A DNA stretch of 64,000 nt from Escarpia spicata (GCA_963995525.1 OZ023205.1:49975743-50039742); one strand, 5' to 3'. Positions 48,001 through 55,880 are shown, counted from the first letter of the stretch. Notes: generated by a model not told the origin, from the sequence alone. Program-made: numbers and translations.

Positions 48001-51000
48001 CTGGTCCGTTGTGCAGAATAGGACTGTGCGACTTAGTACTGGTCCGTTGTGCAGAATAGGACTGTGCGACTTAGTACTGGTCTGTTGTGGCATGTCACAA
48101 ATAGTGTTATCATTCTGCCACTTTATAGTCACTGTAACAATGTTTGTCAACATTCCTCCTCCCCTGCCCTGACAGGGACAAGCGGCCGCGGAGGGAGCGA
48201 GCCTCCCTCCACCGGACAGCCCCGGCTGATGTTGTCCGCAAGAAGCTCGCTTGGACCGAGTCACTCGATGACAACGCAAATCAGGGATCTGTCGTTACTT
48301 CATCGGCCACATGCAGGTGGGTCTATGCAGCTGTTAGCACTTCATAGCATGACTGTCTTTGTGAAAGTGTTCATAACATGACTGTCTTTGTGAAAGTGTT
48401 CATAACATGACTGTCTTTGTGAAAGTGTTCATAACATGACTGTCTTTGTGAAAGTGTTCATAACATGACTGTCTTTGTGAAAGTGTTCATAACACGACTG
48501 TCTGTGAAAGTGTTCATAACACGACTGTGTTTTTGAAAGTGTTCATAACATGACTGTGTTTGTGAAAGTGTTCATAACATGACTGTGTTTGTGAAAGTGT
48601 TCATAACATGACTGTGTTTGTGAAAGTGTTCATAACACGACTGTGTTTGTGAAAGCGTTCATAACATGACTGTGTTTGTGAAAGTGTTCGTAATATGACT
48701 GTGTTTGTGAAAGTGTTCATAACATGACGGTGTTTGTGAAAGTGTTCATCAAATTGAAAGTATCATAAAATATATTTATATTTTTAATACATAACTATAA
48801 TGTTTGAACTCACTTCAACATTTTGACCGCTGTTGACAATCTTCATCAGGAACCTCTGCTCGCCACGCCATCTGGCGAGCAGAGGAAAAACTTCCAGATG
48901 AATACTGCTGACGCCGGTCGAAATGTCAAAGTAAGTTTGAACGTTATAGTTGTGTTTAAAAAAAATAACACTAAATCACTGCATTTGTTTAGTAAAAACA
49001 CCAGCAGAGTTATTAGTTTAGTGTTTAGTCTTCTTCCGCATGTTTTATTTGTGACAGTTGTTCATTTATTCCTGCTTTAATCATCTTCTTCCTCCACGTT
49101 CCCTGTTGTACAGGGGTGAGGGCCCACTACAGTGTTTTCATGCTTGTTCTGTTGTTTTTCTCCAGTGTTTTCCATCAGCAGCTTCATTCTATCTTACATT
49201 TTCGTCTGATCTTCTCATATCCCTCTTCACGAGGTCATCCCACCTTGGCTGTTTTAATTCAGTTTTCTGTGCTGTGAATATAGTTTGCAGCGTTCACTGC
49301 CAGTGGTGGTATTTATAAGCACCCAGAAAGTAAATGAGCTATGCAGTGATTTTGCTTGGAGCGCAGTAGCACAGTGCTTCGGACTCTCGACTGAGAGAAC
49401 GCGGGTTCGAATCCTGTGCGGTGGTGTCGAACCTTGGGCAAGTTCGTTTACTCTACATAGCTTCAGTTCACTCAGCTGTATGAATAAGTACCTGGCTATA
49501 GACAGTGGTGGATATTTGTGTACGACTAGTTTTTGTGCATTAATTGCAGCGTGGCTAAATGCTTCCCACAGAAGTCGAGATGGTGTTTGATTGACCAGGT
49601 CTGCCATGGAGTAAAGTGTAAAGCACTTTGAGCAATCCTGAGGACTGGATACTGCGCTATATAAGAACTTACCTTTCGTAACAATCTTATGACCTCATAA
49701 GCCTTTTATTTACCTTTAATGATACAAACATGTTGTTGCCAACATGTCTGGGCTGTCATTGAAATGAATGTGAAAACTTGAAAACCTGCGCACTGTTTAA
49801 CTAACGTTCTTATCGGTTCATAAGCCCGATTTTGCTCTATAAAAATAATTTTTTCGTTCCTTAATAGTGATCTTGTGTACTGAAAACTGTCACCACCAGG
49901 AGGCGCCACTGGGACAGTTTGATTGGTGTGTCATGGAAATAGTGTCTTCGGTGACGTAGCAGTGGCCTTTTGCCATTTGAAAATTCTCCTTACATTTAAG
50001 AAGAGATTCAGTTTAATGATTGATTTTCCTAAGAGCTCGCGACCTTAGTGAACCAGTCCCTGGATGTGAGACGTTGGTGTGTTGTTGACAGCGATGCGAA
50101 CAGCGCCGCCCTGGACGATGTTTCTGATGCGGCCAGTAGCGACACCTTGCGGGCGGGGTCAGTGGACGAAGATGACCTGGAGGGAAGGGTGCCGACCCCT
50201 GTCTTGAGTAATGGAGACCGTAGACACCACCTCGACCGAACCACACCCTCCGTGGGGGGTCTGCTGCTGTCATCCCCACTCCGGAGTAAGTCACCGTCGT
50301 CGGGGAGGCAGAAACAACAGACGGGGCCAGTGTCACCTTCGTCGGAAGACTCGGGATCATACCAGGAGCAGAGGAAGACCAAAGGTAGAGTCTTAAGAGT
50401 GGGGTGGGTAGAGACGGCCTGAACCCTGTGTACCTGGGTTTTAATACTGATTTAATAATCCACCCTTCAAATAACCATTGCCCTGGACACAACACTTTCC
50501 AGTGGTTGACCTGTGGGGAGTGGTTGCCGATGGTCGGATTGGGATTGGGGTTTGAATCCTACCACTGATCGCCGTTTGAAAATTTGGGCAAGTTCCTTCA
50601 CCCTACAGTGTCTGTGTCTTTCAAAAGAGACGCCATAAGCCACTGGTCACTTCTACCTGGTGTCTGTGTCAGGGGAAGTAAAAAACCCACACAGGGAAAT
50701 GAAAAAGTGCGAATGCACCCTGGCCAGAGCTATCTGCGAACGATGTTGTGTCAGGAGTCATTTTCCAACTCAGAATCTGTTCATGCAAACACCAGGTGCT
50801 AATTGAGATAAACTATGCATCGGTAACCTCCGAATTGGTTCTCATCTACATTTGATTATATTATAATAATTAATGCTGTAGCATCATCACCATTGAGAAC
50901 AGATTCTGACTACATAATGTGGGTCAGTAGTCAGCTCATTTGACTGCTTGTAAATGCCAAAGTAACCAAGGTACTGGTAATAATATATGTTATTATTATA

Positions 51001-53751
51001 TTTTATAAAGGTGCATCATTTCTCTTCAGGTCAGATGAATGGGCTCGCGTCTCGTAAAAACGCAAACAACAGCCACAACTTGACAAGGGCATACAGAACA
51101 CATGACACCACCAGCAGGGAATACATCAACACAACACCGCCACCTAAGGTACGTTTCGCTAGTGACACCTATGTGCCATCCGGTGAACTTTGTGGCAACA
51201 GAAACGGGAAGAAGGTGTCGTTTCCTTCAAAGACAGTTAGCAGTGGTAATAAACGGAAATCTGGCGAATTTCATCAACATCGGTTCACAGGCACGCGGAA
51301 TCAGAGGACTAGCATGGAGAAAGATGCATTTTCTTACGGTCGATCGAATGTGCAGTCAACCAAGAGTCAGGTGATTGGTCGAGAGAGGCACTTGGTGCTG
51401 ATCATGTGACCACTTCCCTCTTGGCATGAATTCTGATTTGCACGTTTGATGTGTGCTGGTTTAACACCGGTGCTGAAGTCTGATGTTGTGAACTTGTTTT
51501 CTTTCAAGTGTTTCACGTCTGTCTTGTTTTCAAATACTAGTGTTTGTTTTGATATTATTTGATGCTACTCCATGACCGTGAATGTTCACAGATGTTTCTT
51601 CAGTTGGTTCATAGCATATTGTTTTTACACCACACAGAATTCTACCATTTGTTATATTATTATTATTATTTATGCAGCTATCTTTTAACAATTCTCAAAT
51701 CAACTTTTGTAATAAAAAAAAAAAAATTTCTAATAATTTTTTTTTTCTCCACCACTGCTAGTGACAAGCGAAATGGCTCTTGTAATCTCAAAAGTGAATC
51801 ACATTCTTTGCAAAAAAAAATTCAGAATGCTTTGAGAACAAATATTGGTGTATTATCAGCTAACATCCTTCAGCTTGGTTACTTCAAGAACATCTGCATA
51901 TAATACGAATAATACAAAAATAAATCAGAAATAATTCAGAATCAGATTACACCAGTTCACAACTAATTTCATAAATCTAAGCCACATCAATCCATTAACA
52001 TTATGCCTAAACGACTTTGTCAGTAGTCACTTTTTGAAGTTTATTGTATAATCTTTCATGTGTCCGTTCAGACCAGTGGTCGTCCAGTTTCGCCGTCCCC
52101 GATCTACGGCAAGCCCACTCCCGATGACCAGGTGTTGGTTGATGAAACGGCCGCAAATGACCGGCCGCTGGTCACTGAGTACGTGTCCAGTCCACCGCAG
52201 CACAAGGGTGAGTTGCCTCTCCTTGTGTATCTTTCTGTCGCTTTCTCCCTTGGCTAAGCAGCTATTAGAGGGGATGGGGCGCTGTTGTCTGCATCCAGGG
52301 AAGTCTGTGACCTCGTTCTTACACTCTGACTTAGTTGCCTCTGGTGGTTCTTTCCAGAGATGGTCGGTAAGAAATATCTCCATGAATCAGTCATCCACCA
52401 GAACATGTTGTATTATTTATTATGATGTACAGTTGTGTCAAAAAAAGATGGTAACATGGTGTACGCTATAGATAATTTAATTGCTGTTCAGTAGTGTCGC
52501 TCTAAGTACATTTTATAAAATGTTTGTCCACTGGTGGTAGCAAGTCCTTCGATATGCTGATGTACCAACATGTGTCTCATGGGGTACTGGAATATGTTTC
52601 ATAATATTTATGCTGTGAGTTTTTTGGCGTCATTAGGAGTGAAGTTTTATAAAGATGAAATTTATGACACTTGGTAAGTATCGAACGTGTTATAAATGTA
52701 AGACTCCGGCGTAACAATTCACTATCTTCCAGGAAAGAAAGTGCCCATCCGTGACCGATTCCCACATGCAAACATTCCCTCGACAATTCGTGAAGATCTT
52801 GGGGACACTGTACCCTCCCCACCCCACGCAACGGGGAGCTGGCTAGAGGTCAACAGAGGTCAGTTGTAGTGTCATCGGGGGGTTCAAGTTTTGTATTAGT
52901 CCCTCCTGCCCTGATGATAGAGTAAATGCTGGAGAACCATACGATATCAGCGAGCACTGTGCCAAAGCCTCACTCAGAAATATGACCACATAGCAACCAA
53001 AAAAATATTGTTTAATAGTAAAAACCGTGAACAAATTATTCGGAACTGGGACCACTTCCATATTGAGATAACTTCTGTCAAGACCATTGGGTGGCCTTAT
53101 TTACAATGTTCCACTGTAGGTGTTTTCCACCTCCGAATTAAGACCACTGTGAAGAGACTCGAGTAAAGTGGGTGGTCATAGTTATGAGGTTCCACTGTAC
53201 AAGTTTTTGTATCTGTACTTTGCCAAAATCTACATTTACCTTACCCTTCGGTAAAGGGAAAATCACCTTTACATCTGCTGTAATGTGAATATGGTTATGA
53301 CTCATAAATGGTTGTCTACTCTTCAGTTTAGTCTATCATAATGTTGCATACCAATGGTCCTTATAGAAATACAGTCAAACCTGGCTTTATGGTCACCTCA
53401 GTAATACAGCCACCTTGCATTTATGGTTATCCTAGAACAGTCGAAAATTAGATTGATCAAAGTAAAGTGTAGGAAATGAGTCCTGCTAATATGGTTACCT
53501 CACAATTCAGGTCACTTAGTCCCAGACTCAAGGAAGACCTTAATAGTGAGGTTCCTATGTACTTTGTGAACTTTGACCTCATGACCCTTGACGTTGTAGA
53601 TGACATCCCCCCGAGAGACGATGATATGCTGTCGCTGTCCGTGAGGTCGGTTGCCTCCAGCTGCTCTCTCGCGTCCGAGACCCTGGAACGCGCTCGCAAC
53701 AGACGAGATGAGTTCTGGGGACGACCTTATGCTCGCCCCTGTCTCGGCTGA
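32916..53751 (+). CDS. MDM1: MDM1 nuclear/centriolar microtubule-binding protein, 16 exons
   Basis: In vertebrates MDM1 binds microtubules, sits at centrioles and restrains centriole duplication. Exons: 32916-33018, 35403-35489, 35857-36017, 36708-37271, 38131-38265, 40293-40466, 40973-41000, 42010-42121, 43124-43229, 46073-46329, 48176-48316, 50092-50384, 51030-51370, 52072-52207, 52733-52858, 53600-53751; 2916 nt, phases consistent throughout. It has the family's repeated EY-x-F-W motif: SEYSKTFKW, SEYQKAFAWKK, SEYQRQFQPW and SEYSCNYQPPW. Also present are the coiled segment ELRRRAEEYKRRAQGTHF, the VRKKLAW and GRVPTPVLSNGD blocks, a TPSVGGLLLSSP block, and the C-terminal SVRSVASS ... FWG. 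It is longer than human MDM1 (about 714 aa), mainly through a proline-rich exon 4. The first few residues should come from an unseen short exon. Confidence 0.93.
34063..34096 (+). CDS. Possible alternative MDM1 first exon
   Basis: GAGCCATGG is a strong Kozak context. The frame reads MAVAGLISHKL, then G at a GTAGGA donor in phase 1. This is the phase needed to join the exon at 35403 (NTLEPPLQKKK). It would replace the first SEY motif. Supported only by phase and context. Confidence 0.3.
34974..35078. mobile_element. Short pogo-like MITE
   Basis: About 105 bp. TACATTGGAACCTCTGTAAT opens it and ATCAAGGTCCTACTGTA closes it as an imperfect inverted terminus. Different internal sequence from the 1374 family. 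Confidence 0.55.
35403..35489 (+). CDS. MDM1: MDM1 exon 2
   Basis: NTLEPPLQKKKSVAHTPDTI, then VLGVDPDV. Phase 1 in and out, donor GTATGT. The basic KKK segment parallels the ISKRRVPY region of the vertebrate protein. Confidence 0.85.
35857..36017 (+). CDS. MDM1: MDM1 exon 3
   Basis: DLHTEPPLQRRRKPTSELTS, then VMDEYILLGDQSKFANNVKY and RAKVARPSRQ. Basic and helix-prone. Donor GTGGGC, phase 0 out. Confidence 0.85.
36708..37271 (+). CDS. MDM1: MDM1 exon 4: long proline/serine-rich linker
   Basis: 188 codons, low-complexity and basic: DKSPPPAPRSRSQPQTPLAP, and two near-copies of a module (RSPPPPAPKVVVDTGSPLKS and HSSPPPAPKAVVDMGSPVKS). SP/TP sites are frequent. This expansion makes the protein longer than the vertebrate one. 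Probably disordered. Confidence 0.88.
38131..38265 (+). CDS. MDM1: MDM1 exon 5: second SEY motif
   Basis: DNYALKYKAGITAPRNQGPK, RLSEYQKAFAWKKGDMASPL, LAAEQ; compare vertebrate SEYQRQFVWK ... AFAANQ. Donor GTTCGC is weak apart from the GT. Confidence 0.9.
38449..38492 (-). ncRNA. Hammerhead ribozyme motif in the Penelope tail
   Basis: The minus strand reads GGTA, CTGATGA, a 20-nt stem II (AGTCGACGTGACACGTCAAC), GAAA, GCCTC, TACC. Core boxes CTGATGA and GAAA are intact. Stem I is GGTA/TACC. Stem II pairs over seven of eight positions. Stem III is only about two pairs, as known for hammerheads of Penelope-like elements. Predicted cleavage follows GCCTC. Confidence 0.8.
38485..40140 (-). CDS. 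Penelope-like reverse transcriptase with GIY-YIG endonuclease
   Basis: 551 residues, uninterrupted. RT motifs in order: RMYGSPKIHKEKVPLRPIVD, SFVSYDVVSLFTKTP, GVAMGSPVSPIVVNLYMEDL, RYVDDIICLV and MPFLDEKFTRKEDGSVKSTV. A lysine-rich linker follows (KKKKTNKKTKDKN). The C-terminal domain carries VYQIPCKNCGGEYIGETGR, the CCHH-flanked GIY-YIG nuclease of EN(+) Penelope-like elements. The catalytic YVDD is intact. The N-terminus is short by perhaps 150-250 residues, so this copy is probably not autonomous although the rest looks young. Confidence 0.95.
   Translation of the reverse strand: MKEMLSDEATYEKLKKDPTKKYKAELIRMVNSLEKEGKITKDQYWYLYHTLEKVPRMYGSPKIHKEKVPLRPIVDYTQTIAYRVSRELANILQPLVGKTEHHTENSQELVKEMTKLRMEEGESFVSYDVVSLFTKTPIREACKVIRKRLENDKTLKKRTNINVDDIMELLKFVLETTYFRFGGEIYQQKFGVAMGSPVSPIVVNLYMEDLEQKIIATAPVDCQPRNWKRYVDDIICLVHTGKAKKLQQHMNTVDPTGSIIFTREDEENNSMPFLDEKFTRKEDGSVKSTVYRKKTHTDQYLNFASHHPKHQKLGVVRTLMNRCETITSEEGDKKEEVEHLRGALRVCGYPSWALKKATDSSKKKKTNKKTKDKNYRSQVVIPYIEGVSERVHRVLKKYGVATAMRPHTTLRHLLVHPKDKVQLEEQGELVYQIPCKNCGGEYIGETGRLLKTRLEEHRKDVDNTKNEKYTRSGKKRLMSTINKSALTDHATTENHIIDWEGVKIVDKEPNRRIRQIKEAIWIRKTQTPINRDEGNYELPHVYDDVIQRHRY
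40293..40466 (+). CDS. MDM1: MDM1 exon 6: third SEY motif
   Basis: VVYKSCPQMSPPKAARMNIS, SEYQRQFQPWNKL. Two donors six bases apart (AAG/GTACAG at 40460 and CAG/GTAATG at 40466) both keep phase 0, so Val-Gln may be optional. Confidence 0.9.
40973..41000 (+). CDS. MDM1: MDM1 exon 7: 28-nt microexon
   Basis: MRKRSKSVE plus one base, between acceptor TTATCATTTCAG and donor GTATGT. Its length (9 codons + 1) is needed to bring the phase from 0 to 1 for exon 8, so skipping it alone would shift the frame. Confidence 0.7.
41165..41636. repeat. ~24-bp tandem repeat, about 19 diverged copies
   Basis: Unit GTGTAAGTTCTAAACGTGTC then GGAT. Many copies contain GTAAGT, a consensus 5' splice donor. It starts 165 bp after the microexon donor but shares no exon sequence. 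Confidence 0.88.
42010..42121 (+). CDS. MDM1: MDM1 exon 8
   Basis: ALRRAPAGVERVTSDSDKRL, then VKETVNPHKSHFPLGRPL. Phase 1 in, 2 out, donor GTAAGT. Confidence 0.85.
42466..42632. mobile_element. Solo Penelope tail, palindromic, with second hammerhead
   Basis: Left arm 42466-42523 and right arm 42575-42632 are inverse complements over 58 bp with one mismatch. Both match the 3' tail of the element at 38406. The spacer carries most of the hammerhead. No coding sequence. It is probably a Penelope terminal fragment with an inverted tail, a known arrangement in this class. Confidence 0.85.
42516..42559 (-). ncRNA. Second hammerhead ribozyme motif
   Basis: Minus strand: GGTA, CTGATGA, AGTCGGCGTGACACGTAAAC, GAAA, GCCTC, TACC. 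Core boxes match the 38449 copy. Stem II has one extra mismatch, so activity may be weaker. Confidence 0.75.
43124..43229 (+). CDS. MDM1: MDM1 exon 9: fourth SEY-like motif
   Basis: SCTSEYSCNYQPPWKFEVKE, GTWKGASPPHMGSRT; compare vertebrate SEYRAKF ... YKAGAWTHVKG. Phase 2 in, 0 out, donor GTACGT. Confidence 0.88.
43300..44702. mobile_element. 1.4-kb pogo/Tigger-like DNA transposon, non-autonomous
   Basis: Both ends sit on TA dinucleotides, with termini CAGTAGTCCCTCTCTT and AAGAGAGGGACTACTG as perfect inverses. Subterminal blocks around GTCCCGACATGGCAGGTGTC recur near each end. The interior has one GC-rich short frame (44223-44393) but no recognisable transposase. Confidence 0.8.
44223..44393 (+). 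pseudogene. Short GC-rich frame inside the pogo-like element
   Basis: MKRRRQAEALTGAGSANGEA ... LPKVYIPQSKEL, 56 residues. Immediately after, another frame continues plausibly (TLSSLDKYNDYSKDDRLVIM), as if a frameshift cut one coding segment. No family recognised. The composition is unlike the AT-rich surroundings. Confidence 0.4.
45020..45480 (-). pseudogene. Degenerate LINE 3'-end fragment
   Basis: Minus-strand pieces read RHRRLRWF-like and then DQVRQDTGLLLLTAEQCALD with RMKWRGVTPRR, the familiar C-terminus of non-LTR retrotransposon polyproteins. Several stops and frameshifts. Lies in MDM1 intron 9. Confidence 0.65.
46073..46329 (+). CDS. MDM1: MDM1 exon 10: coiled segment
   Basis: SWYSEVLELRRRAEEYKRRA, QGTHFLRSHLGQLYAKQAEL, WDTTSSSS; aligns with vertebrate ELREKAEFYRKRVQGTHFSRDHL ... 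CWDVSSTTSS, the most diagnostic block. The donor GTAAGT at 46330 gives the phase required by exon 11. Confidence 0.95.
46314..46676 (+). repeat. ~24-bp array made of exon-10 end plus 5' splice donor
   Basis: Unit GTCCACACACCGCAGTGTAA then GTGT, about 16 copies. The first copy is the real exon end and donor (CCACACACCGCAGT/GTAAGT). Later copies keep CAGT/GTAAGTG almost unchanged, so the intron starts with a run of decoy donors. Confidence 0.92.
47061..48088. repeat. 38-bp satellite-like array, 27 near-identical copies
   Basis: Unit GTGCAGAATAGGACTGTGCG then ACTTAGTACTGGTCTGTT, differing mainly at one C/T. It ends 88 bp before exon 11. A single diverged unit with matching left flank lies at about 60440-60575 in ATP6AP1, so the unit comes from an interspersed repeat. 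Confidence 0.95.
48176..48316 (+). CDS. MDM1: MDM1 exon 11
   Basis: VDKRPRRERASLHRTAPADV, VRKKLAWTESLDD; the VRRRLAWDTE block of vertebrate MDM1. Phase 2 in and out; donor CAG/GTGGGT. Confidence 0.92.
48345..48748. repeat. 29-bp tandem repeat, about 14 copies
   Basis: Unit ATAACATGACTGTCTTTGTG then AAAGTGTTC, with a switch from GTCTTTG to GTGTTTG half way. Starts about 30 bp after the exon-11 donor but does not contain it. Confidence 0.92.
48819..48885 (-). mobile_element. Decayed Penelope-type hammerhead and 13-bp hairpin
   Basis: The minus strand has CTGATGA (48843-48849), then AGATTGTCAACAGCGGTC and AAAA, where GAAA is expected. Two CpG-to-TpG/CpA changes would explain the loss. Next to it, CCTCTGCTCGCCA and its perfect inverse (48853-48865, 48873-48885) form a hairpin. 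Probably the tail of another Penelope-like family. Confidence 0.45.
49354..49680 (+). mobile_element. tRNA-derived CORE-type SINE, copy 3 (best head)
   Basis: ACTCTCGACTGAGAGAACGC then GGGTTCGAATCCTGTG gives a tRNA-like arm with a clean B box. CORE block CCTTGGGCAAGTTCGTTTAC. Tail TGGATACTGCGCTATATAAG. Intron 11 of MDM1, sense orientation. Confidence 0.88.
49680..50030 (+). repeat. Extended 3' partner of the SINE, with an insertion
   Basis: Matches 3118-3345, but about 125 bp are inserted after ATGACCTCATAAGCC. The insert is bounded by a second TCATAAGCC, i.e. a 9-bp direct repeat. The single TCATAAGCC near 3131 serves as the empty site. Confidence 0.65.
50092..50384 (+). CDS. MDM1: MDM1 exon 12
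   Basis: DANSAALDDVSDAASSDTLR, EGRVPTPVLSNGDRRHHLDR, TTPSVGGLLLSSP. Matches vertebrate GRLPTPKLRELGG ... TTPAVGGAVLVSP. Starts with the single base needed after phase 2, so it joins exon 11 directly. Confidence 0.94.
50500..50760 (+). mobile_element. Diverged tRNA-derived SINE-like sequence
   Basis: GGGGTTTGAATCCTACCACT followed by AATTTGGGCAAGTTCCTTCA resembles the head and CORE start of the local SINEs, with an unrelated 3' half. Confidence 0.45.
51030..51370 (+). CDS. MDM1: MDM1 exon 13: disordered basic region
   Basis: GQMNGLASRKNANNSHNLTR, then polar sequence to VQSTKSQ. An internal strong donor (CCTAAG/GTACGT, exon end 51148) is also phase 0, so a 74-codon shorter form is possible. 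Little similarity to the vertebrate protein here. Confidence 0.75.
52072..52207 (+). CDS. MDM1: MDM1 exon 14
   Basis: TSGRPVSPSPIYGKPTPDDQ, VLVDETAANDRPLVTEYVSS. Phase 0 in, 1 out, donor GTGAGT. Confidence 0.8.
52733..52858 (+). CDS. MDM1: MDM1 exon 15
   Basis: GKKVPIRDRFPHANIPSTIR, then VPSPPHATGSWLEVNR; compare vertebrate PSPPHVPSYWHPSRR. Phase 1 in and out. Confidence 0.85.
53040..53199. mobile_element. pogo-like MITE remnant
   Basis: GTTCCACTGTA occurs at 53108 and TTATGAGGTTCCACTGTA at 53182, with GGTGG/CCACC blocks between. Probably the overlapping ends of decayed elements; edges are uncertain. Confidence 0.35.
53370..53561. mobile_element. pogo/Tigger-like MITE, inverted copy
   Basis: The family of 1374 and 23232 in opposite orientation: TACAGTCAAACCTGGCTTTA at the left, CTTAATAGTGAGGTTCCTAT at the right. 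It ends 39 bp before the last MDM1 exon. Confidence 0.7.
53600..53751 (+). CDS. MDM1: MDM1 terminal exon
   Basis: DDIPPRDDDMLSLSVRSVAS, then SETLERARNRRDEFWG, matching vertebrate DEDRLSEISARSAASS ... RAQKRKENFWG. After FWG the protein continues RPYARPCLG and stops; these last codons belong to the tandem repeat that follows. Confidence 0.95.
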
Positions 53752-53958
53752 GTTCTTGAAATCTCCTCCAACAGAAGCACGCCCCTGTCTTGGCTGTGTT
53801 CTTGAGATCTCCCTGGACAGAAGCTTGTCCCTGTCTAGGCTGAGTTCCCGAGATCTCCCCTATAGAAGCTCTCCCTTGTGTCCGCTGAGTTCTTGAGATC
53901 GCCCCCTGCAGAAGCTTGCTCCTGTCTCGGCTGAGGTTTTGATATCTCCCCTGACAGA
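53731..53958 (+). repeat. ~50-bp array overlapping the MDM1 stop codon
   Basis: About five units of CCCCTGTCTCGGCTGAGTTC, TTGAGATCTCC...ACAGAAG. The first unit encodes the final residues and TGA. Later units repeat CGGCTGAG in the 3' UTR. Confidence 0.85.
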
Positions 53959-54097
53959 AGATATTCGGAGCTCATGTTGAGAGACAGATTGGTGTCTAGA
54001 TAACCAGAGTGTGTCAAAAACTACCTTATATATGTATAATACTTTGGCTTCAACTCTAGATATCCGTGTAGCCGGCCTACAGATAAAACTATATGTA

Positions 54098-54103
54098 AAT
54101 AAA
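54098..54103 (+). terminator. MDM1 polyadenylation signal
   Basis: AATAAA about 350 nt after the MDM1 stop, followed by ATTGTATTTTG. First such signal after the stop and well placed. Confidence 0.65.
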
Positions 54104-55054
54104 AACATTGTATTTTGCAGCGATTAAGGAATTGCCATTTTACCAAGTTACTTGTAGACATTTTAAAATAATTTAGCACATGATCATTTCATTAAATATC
54201 TAGGTTATGATATGGAAGATTTGAGCGTACCAGGTGAGCAGATAAATGCTTTCTGCTTGTACTAAAAGTGCATTATTTTTAAATCTTTATATTACATGTT
54301 TTTTCTCATTTGGCCGATACTATGCTAAAACAAAAAATATGCGACACTTTGGTCATGTGTCGTTGACATATGACAAAACTTGACAAGTCTTTTAGAAGGT
54401 AGTACACTTAATGACATATCATTCAATGTTGCTGTTTTAAGTTCATAGTTAAGGTTAGACTAAATTTATTGTTGTTATTGTTAATTATTTACATGTGAGC
54501 ATAACTACCCAGATAGATGGGTAATTAATGCTCACAATCATAATACTAAGTTTTGAAACACATTTGCATTCCTTTTATTTGGCATGTTGCTTCTTTCCAA
54601 ACAGTTCCTGAAGAGGTATTCAGAATGTTAAATATCAAATTCGAAGGCATTTGAGACAAATGTAACGATTACTACACAATTCATATGGCCATGTTACATC
54701 TCTGTAGCTGTTTGTTATCATTTCATGAATAGATTTTAGTGAACAAGTTTTAAGATTTTTTTTTATTGTTATGAACTTTAATAAGTACATAATCACTGTT
54801 AACTTTTGTGGTTTTATTGTCTCAGAAAATTGGACGAGTTGAATTGGTTTATTTCCAATAGCTGCAGGTTGGTGTGTTGATTGAGATTACTTCATTGACT
54901 GCTTGTTAGAATTAAGGATCCGTGTGTGCACATTTATAAATATATTATCTGTGATGTTTACCAAGTAGTTGGATTTGTTTTAGAATTATCATGTGACAAC
55001 ACAGCCTAGAAACCAGTGCAAAACTGGAGTGTCTTTTCTGTACTGGATCTGTGT

Positions 55055-55365
55055 ATTACGTGGAGCGTAGTAGAGCTCCGGACTCTCGACTGAGAGAACG
55101 CAGGTTCGAATCTTGTGCAGCGGTGTCGAACCTTGGGCAAGTTCGATTACTCTACATTGCGTCAGTTCACTCACCTGTATGAATGAGAACCTGGCTATAG
55201 ACAATGGTGGATATTTGTGTACGAATCGTCTTCGCGCATTAATTGCAGCGTGGCTGAATGCTTCCCAGAGAAGTGGAGATTTGATTGAACAGGTCTGCCA
55301 GGAGTAAAGTGCTTTGAGCAGTCCTGAGGACTGGATACTGCGCTATATAAGAACTTACCTTTACT
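55055..55365 (+). mobile_element. tRNA-derived CORE-type SINE, copy 4
   Basis: GGACTCTCGACTGAGAGAAC, GCAGGTTCGAATCTTGTG, CCTTGGGCAAGTTCGATTAC and TGGATACTGCGCTATATAAG. It ends at the GAACTTACC tail without the 3' extension found at 3118 and 49680. Confidence 0.87.
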
Positions 55366-55874
55366 TTATTTAAAAGTTGTATGTTATAACGCCAACTTTG
55401 GGACAGTACAGTTGCACCTCCCTCAGGCTCCTGGGTCTACTTGCCTCTTTCGAAGTTCATTTGGACCACTGGCCTCTGATCTTAGGAACTGATGAATTTT
55501 GTTTAATGTAAAGGTTGTTACTTACAGTACTGGTAATAACTGCCACTCTTGGGTTTGTTGCTCCATAGATTGGTACAACACAAAATTATGTGTAAGTATA
55601 GTTTCATGCAGATATTTGTACACGTGAATTTGGGTTTAATGATCACATCAGAACAAAAATGCAGTGTGACTGTGTATATTGCGCACACTGGTGTACCCAT
55701 ACCAGTCCAGTGTCTACTGTTGAACCTGTATATCCATGGGCAGGTACAGTAAGTGGACGGGTGTAACTGCTGTCATGAAAGAAATGTAATGTTGGTCTCA
55801 TTTTAAACTTTCTGTGTGGATCTTGTAGTAAAACACTGCACTCTGAGCTGAAAAGTTGTACACAATCTGTTGGC

Positions 55875-55880
55875 TTTATT
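55875..55880 (-). terminator. Candidate ATP6AP1 polyadenylation signal
   Basis: TTTATT on the plus strand, i.e. AATAAA on the minus, about 1.15 kb after the ATP6AP1 stop. No closer perfect signal was noticed. Confidence 0.4.

Noticed and set aside
47061..48088. CRISPR-like regularity
   Set aside because: Units are directly adjacent with no unique spacers, in an animal intron; a simple tandem array.
48850..48930. MDM1 exon (EPLLATPSGEQRKNFQMN)
   Set aside because: Its open frame needs phase 0, but both neighbouring exons are in phase 2 and join each other cleanly. Kept only as a finding.
49354..49430. tRNA gene
   Set aside because: The B-box and arm belong to a SINE with CORE block and tail; no complete cloverleaf could be folded by eye.
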